From contig NC_045151.1 of the NCBI RefSeq assembly GCF_008831285.2, forward strand, positions 6,959,682 to 7,023,681: 64,000 nt of DNA, in the 5' to 3' direction. Both the position numbers and the translations under genes were made by a program. Below are positions 60,008 through 64,000 of the stretch, piece by piece (positions within the stretch are counted from its first letter, which is position 1; every line of letters starts with the position of its first letter). Origin of the DNA: Nymphaea colorata. Lineage: Eukaryota; Streptophyta; Magnoliopsida; Nymphaeales; Nymphaeaceae. Under the pieces are notes generated by a model. That model saw nothing but the letters and a program-made list of their open reading frames with translations. It ran no database searches and had not been told where the DNA came from.

Positions 60008-61423
60008 TTTCAATGTTTTTTTTTTTTAAATAAATCCCTTATGTCAGTTTTTTAACAAAAGTGCAGGGGATATAGTAGAACATATAATTTATCAAAAGGA
60101 CCACTAGTCTGCACTGAAAACATGCTGGAAATAAAAGTAAAGCAGAGTATAACAAAGTAAATGGTAGTTTGGGAAGAAAAACAATGAAGATCACTGGATG
60201 GGCTTACTCCAACAACTAACTTCTATGAGAAAAACACCAAAATACTGCAAAATCTTGTTCCTAAATCTATCAAAATATGAAGGAAAATAAGATTAAACAT
60301 GCTGGAAGAGTGGATTGCAGACATAAAAAACACTCAACCTCTAGAAGAAAGGAAGGAGAGCACCTATGGTGAGTGCTCCATCGAGGGGATAAAAAACGAA
60401 TAATTCCATTACAATCCAAGATTCCAAGGAGTTCTCCTACATCAAACCAGATGTTGTAGGTGTACAACTCATCTAGGAAAGAAGGAAATGATGGAAACGT
60501 GAAGAGTGCACCAACTACAAAAACCCTCGAAGTTGCGGGGTGCGAAAGAACATTCGAATTCCGATTGGCTCTGAGACTCCTGCAAAGGATCTACAGCAAA
60601 CTTGCAAATGGTAGCAAGGAAACAAGTGAAAAGCACAAGAGAATGAAAAAATACTTTGCAATTATAAAATCTCCTATCAATGGGTCTCAGCCTTGGTTGA
60701 ACTTAGATCTATGAACTGACTTGCCTCTTGGCTCCCTAGATGCATTTTGCAGTTAATTCACTTCAAAACACCAAAAAGACAATATCATCTCCAATTTATC
60801 CTTGAAACATACATAATTGAATACATCTGTTCTTAACACTAAAAATTAACTCAAACATGAGTTTAAAATTTTTAAATGAATGAATGAAAAATGTAATACA
60901 AAATGGTTTAACTTATGCATCATCACCAAATATTAACTTCACATTCCAATATTCATTTAAGCACATACACAAATTTAAAAAATATGTAAACATACTAAAG
61001 AATCCATAAATAATTTGAATGGCATAAAAAACATATACTAAATTTTACGAACCGACTAAGAAAAATGCTTGAACTGGTTAAAGAACCCTTGAATCAGCCC
61101 AAAATTTGGACGTAGTAGTACAAAATTGGGTAGAACCTAGTTCAAAGCACCCATACCAGCCCCAAATTAAGCTGAATAGGTTGCAGAACTGAATGAACTA
61201 GTTGGGAAGACTCCTGAACTAGTTTCAAACCAAATGAACTAGTTCAAGAAGTCACGATTCGGTTCATATACCATCTGAAATGTTTCCAGATGACCCGAAC
61301 TGGTCAAAACAAGTTGAACTGGTTCGCAATGACTGAACCAGTTTGAAACATCAGAGTACCGGTTCTTGTCCGTGGGTGACAAAAACTACTGGCATCACGT
61401 GGCAAACCAATGGCCATCGCCTT

Positions 61424-61429
<6 letters not shown>

Positions 61430-61461
<32 letters not shown>
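61430..61461. repeat. CT microsatellite
   Basis: About 32 bp of CT following a C-run. Confidence 0.95.
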
Positions 61462-61467
<6 letters not shown>

Positions 61468-61780
61468 GAATGAGTGAGGGAACTGACGAATCCCTCCCAT
61501 CGGTTGGCGAGAGCCGGACGCTACCAGCAAGGTATCAGACCCCTAGGCATAGATGTGGCCGGTGTTAGTTATATATGCTATGAATTTTCACGTGTTATTT
61601 TAATAATGAAAAAAATGTTAATGATTAATAAAAAAGAACTTTTTGTAGAGAAAAAAAAAACAAAAATAAGATTTGGAGTTTCGATAAAAGTAAAACTTGT
61701 CATGCATATCGTTATAACCAATATATCCATCTAAATAGTAAAAAAAAAACAAACACGTTTTTTTGTCTTAGTCATGGCAT

Positions 61781-62040
61781 TATTATTATCTCATAAATAT
61801 TTTATTATTTTATAAATATTATCTCATACATCTATCCGTTATTTTATTATCTCATAAATCTTTGTTATCTCATACACATTATCTTATACTTATGTTTAGT
61901 GTTATCTTATACATTAGTCATTATCTCACACCTGTATGTTATCTCATACACATTAGCTCATACCTATTTATTATCTTATATTTATTTATTTTCTTATATC
62001 TATTTGTTATCTTATACACTTGTTATCTCATGCACCAGCG
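61781..62040 (+). repeat. Degenerate TTATCTCATA minisatellite
   Basis: About ten copies of TTATCTCATA or TTATCTTATA, mostly followed by CAC or CAT, occur at irregular spacing of about 15-30 bp. The frame across them (61862-62071) is a low-complexity by-product, not a gene. Confidence 0.8.
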
Positions 62041-64000
62041 TATGCTTGTTATATACACGGGAGTGACGTAGAGAACTCGGTGGCAGCTGGCAGCTAGTGG
62101 GGGCTACTCTCCATGCATCTCTTTTTGACAGTGGCAAGGGACCTGGACGACTCCCTTGCACCTCTTTTTTTCTTTTTTTTTCTAAATTCTAGAATATAAG
62201 CAACGTTGTTGTTGGTATTCCATCTTGGAAGGGCACAGTGACCCTGCCACTTTCCTTTTCTTGTTGGATTGAGTAGGAAGGAGGGCTCGACGGCCCTTCC
62301 TCTAGTTCAACTGAATGAGAGGGCATTCAGCCGTCTCTTCCTTGCACTAAACAAGGACATCCCGACTACACTCTTAACTCTCTTTAATTTTTTCTTTTTA
62401 ACAAGAAAACAAACTTACAAAGCCCAAGTGCCCAACCCAAGCAGTACATGCATAAGGCCATTTATCAACCTAGCTACTATAAAGGTTGAAAGATAGTTCA
62501 GAATGGGAGATTTACCAACAAAAATGGGAACCACACAAAGAGATATAATATTGAGAGATAAAAGAGATACTCGACAAGCTGAACTGAGAAACCAACCAAA
62601 CAAAATTGAAAATCTTATATTTCCATAATTCAGCAGAAGACAGATAGCATTGATACCACATGTTGGGCTAATGTGATGATGAAATACAAACTACAAAATT
62701 GTATATACTAAATCATTAAGATTGAAACCAAATAATTTGTAGCATAAACATATTTGAGTCCATCGCATATTCAAATAACCTTGGTTTTTAACTCCCTAAT
62801 ATCCAAATCAATGAGTTTCATTTCTGCTATCCAATTAAAATTAACAAGTTCATTTTTAGCTTGCCAAATGTTGGTGATTTATCATCATGGTCTAGACCCC
62901 AATCAGTCTCATGGTTTGAGGTCTTCGCCAAGCAAGTTCACTCAAAATGGCATCTATCTCATTATTTCAAAACAATGACTTTTATGCATGATTTTTCTCA
63001 TTCTAATCCTCATGTTTTGTGACAATTTTCTAAGTACCTTGCTAGAAATGATGGACATTCCATGAGTGCCTCTCCATGTGAATGATGAATGTAAATGATA
63101 AATGAATCAAGGGTATGGGTTGGGATTTCTTCTATTTTTAAAAACTAGGAATGATGTCCAGCTTAGTCGATGCGAAGAAAATGTACATGTTAATGCATAT
63201 GTGAATGCATTCCCACAATCATGTTAACCCATTTGAGCCATAATTCTGTTTTTCAAAAATAAAAAAAGGATGTTTCCAAAATCTGATTTAAAGAGATCTC
63301 ATTCGTGCAATATTAAGGGAATACTACATTGGTTTTGGCAAAAATGCCATCCTTTTATCTATGTAATTGAATGAATAAATGAATAAAAAGAGAGTGAGAG
63401 GAATGAAGCATGGATGCTCTCTTGAATGCATGATGGATTGGATCTCAGAAAACAGTTCCATCAAGAATTGGATCTACTCAATCCATGAGTATGATTCATC
63501 TTAAAATGAAACAAATAAAAAAAAAAACTCATTTCAACTTATCTCATTTATGAAATTTTCAAAATATCTATGAATTTGAAAATCAATTATTAACAAGTTC
63601 ATCTAGTTCGGTTTCAAAAGAAGCTCCTAGATTCAAAACGAATGTTTTGATCAAATCCAAAATCATTATTGAAATCATATTCCTACCAAACATATTTGGA
63701 AACATGCGCTTCCAACTATCCTATCACTTTCAAAATCAATACAAATTATTTGTCAAGCCATTTTCAACTGAAAATTAATCTTACAAAAATGCCAATCTAG
63801 ACAAATTCATAAAATTTCTCTAGAGCCATACAAAGAATTTTCAAAAAAAAGTTAGGTTTTAGATCTAAGAAACCTACTTTGCCAACACTTTATGCCAAAA
63901 AGAAGTTGAAATCAACTTGTCCAAACCAAATCACATTTCTAAACTAAGAGCTAATGCTCTATCCTAGAGGCTTTCACAAATTTTCCTCTCCCAAAGAGAA

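Larger units (their letters stand above)
60008..64000. other. Repeat-derived region to window end, no gene recognised
   Basis: Contains the CT repeat and minisatellite listed separately. Sequence from about 62700 to 64000 is AT-rich with TCAAAATC- and TTTCAAAA-type words like those of the LTR-like repeats A and B. A TTGATACCACATGTTGGGC stretch near 62651-62669 resembles the junction of a copia LTR and a tRNA-Met primer site on the minus strand, but the last bases do not fit. No intact domain was found. Confidence 0.4.

Noticed and set aside
62651-62669. TTGATACCACATGTTGGGC, resembling a copia LTR/primer-site junction on the minus strand
   Set aside because: The primer match fails after TGGTATCA and no LTR pair was found nearby.
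1-64000. CRISPR arrays, bacterial operons, organellar DNA
   Set aside because: No regularly spaced identical repeats with unique spacers, no ribosome-binding-site-led gene strings and no chloroplast or mitochondrial genes were seen.

Overview
The window is nuclear DNA of a flowering plant. It has one intact spliced gene with canonical GT-AG introns, many long TA, GA/CT and TG microsatellites, MITE-like sequences, and several layers of plant transposons (Ty1/copia, hAT, a TRIM-type mini-retrotransposon, long gypsy-like LTRs, plant-mobile-domain and Ulp1 remnants). It is AT-rich and gene-poor. I cannot name the species. Nothing bacterial, organellar or CRISPR-like was seen.

Left part (1-17000). 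The only gene I consider functional is a three-exon WRKY transcription factor, group IIe (WRKY14/35 type), at 9354-12079 on the plus strand. It predicts 438 residues with a complete WRKYGQK domain and C2H2 zinc finger. Its upstream region has a TATA-like box, CT-rich tracts and two W-boxes. The flanks hold microsatellites, AT-rich repeats and MITE-like elements, including one at 14.05-14.36 kb and a palindromic GCCACT-rich array at 15.95-16.31 kb.

Middle part (17000-43500). On the minus strand, 17-22.2 kb carries collinear decayed exons that I match to EXPORTIN 4, a nuclear transport receptor. Next come ~315-bp tandem repeats (22.9-24 kb), a broken Ulp1-like (C48) peptidase (24.1-24.5 kb), a long LTR-like repeat on the minus strand (to 30317), a plant-mobile-domain remnant (30.7-31.5 kb), two orphan exon-like stretches (33.0 and 33.9 kb), copia RNase H debris (35.2-35.6 kb), a 449-bp TRIM element with two LTRs (36974-37422), a 74-bp near-perfect foldback (39415-39614), copia gag debris (39.8-40.6 kb), and a second, inverted copy of the LTR-like repeat (from 40739).

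Right part (43500-64000). A hAT transposase pseudogene is split by a complete but dead Ty1/copia element (44350-49656). That element has two LTRs, a primer-binding site, a polypurine tract and a perfect 5-bp target duplication; the hAT reading frame resumes in register on its far side. Further right lie fragments of a heavy-metal-associated (HMA/HIPP) protein (50.9 kb), a receptor-like kinase (54.5-55.0 kb), a 62-64-bp palindrome (53.05-53.18 kb), a GC-rich hAT-like MITE candidate (59492-60007), a TTATCTCATA minisatellite (61.8-62.0 kb) and LTR-like AT-rich sequence to the end.

Apart from the WRKY gene, every recognisable coding segment is broken. Many of the stops are the kind produced by C-to-T change (CGA to TGA, CAG to TAG, CAA to TAA), consistent with long-silenced, methylated DNA. 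Protein matches come from memory of the families, not from a search.
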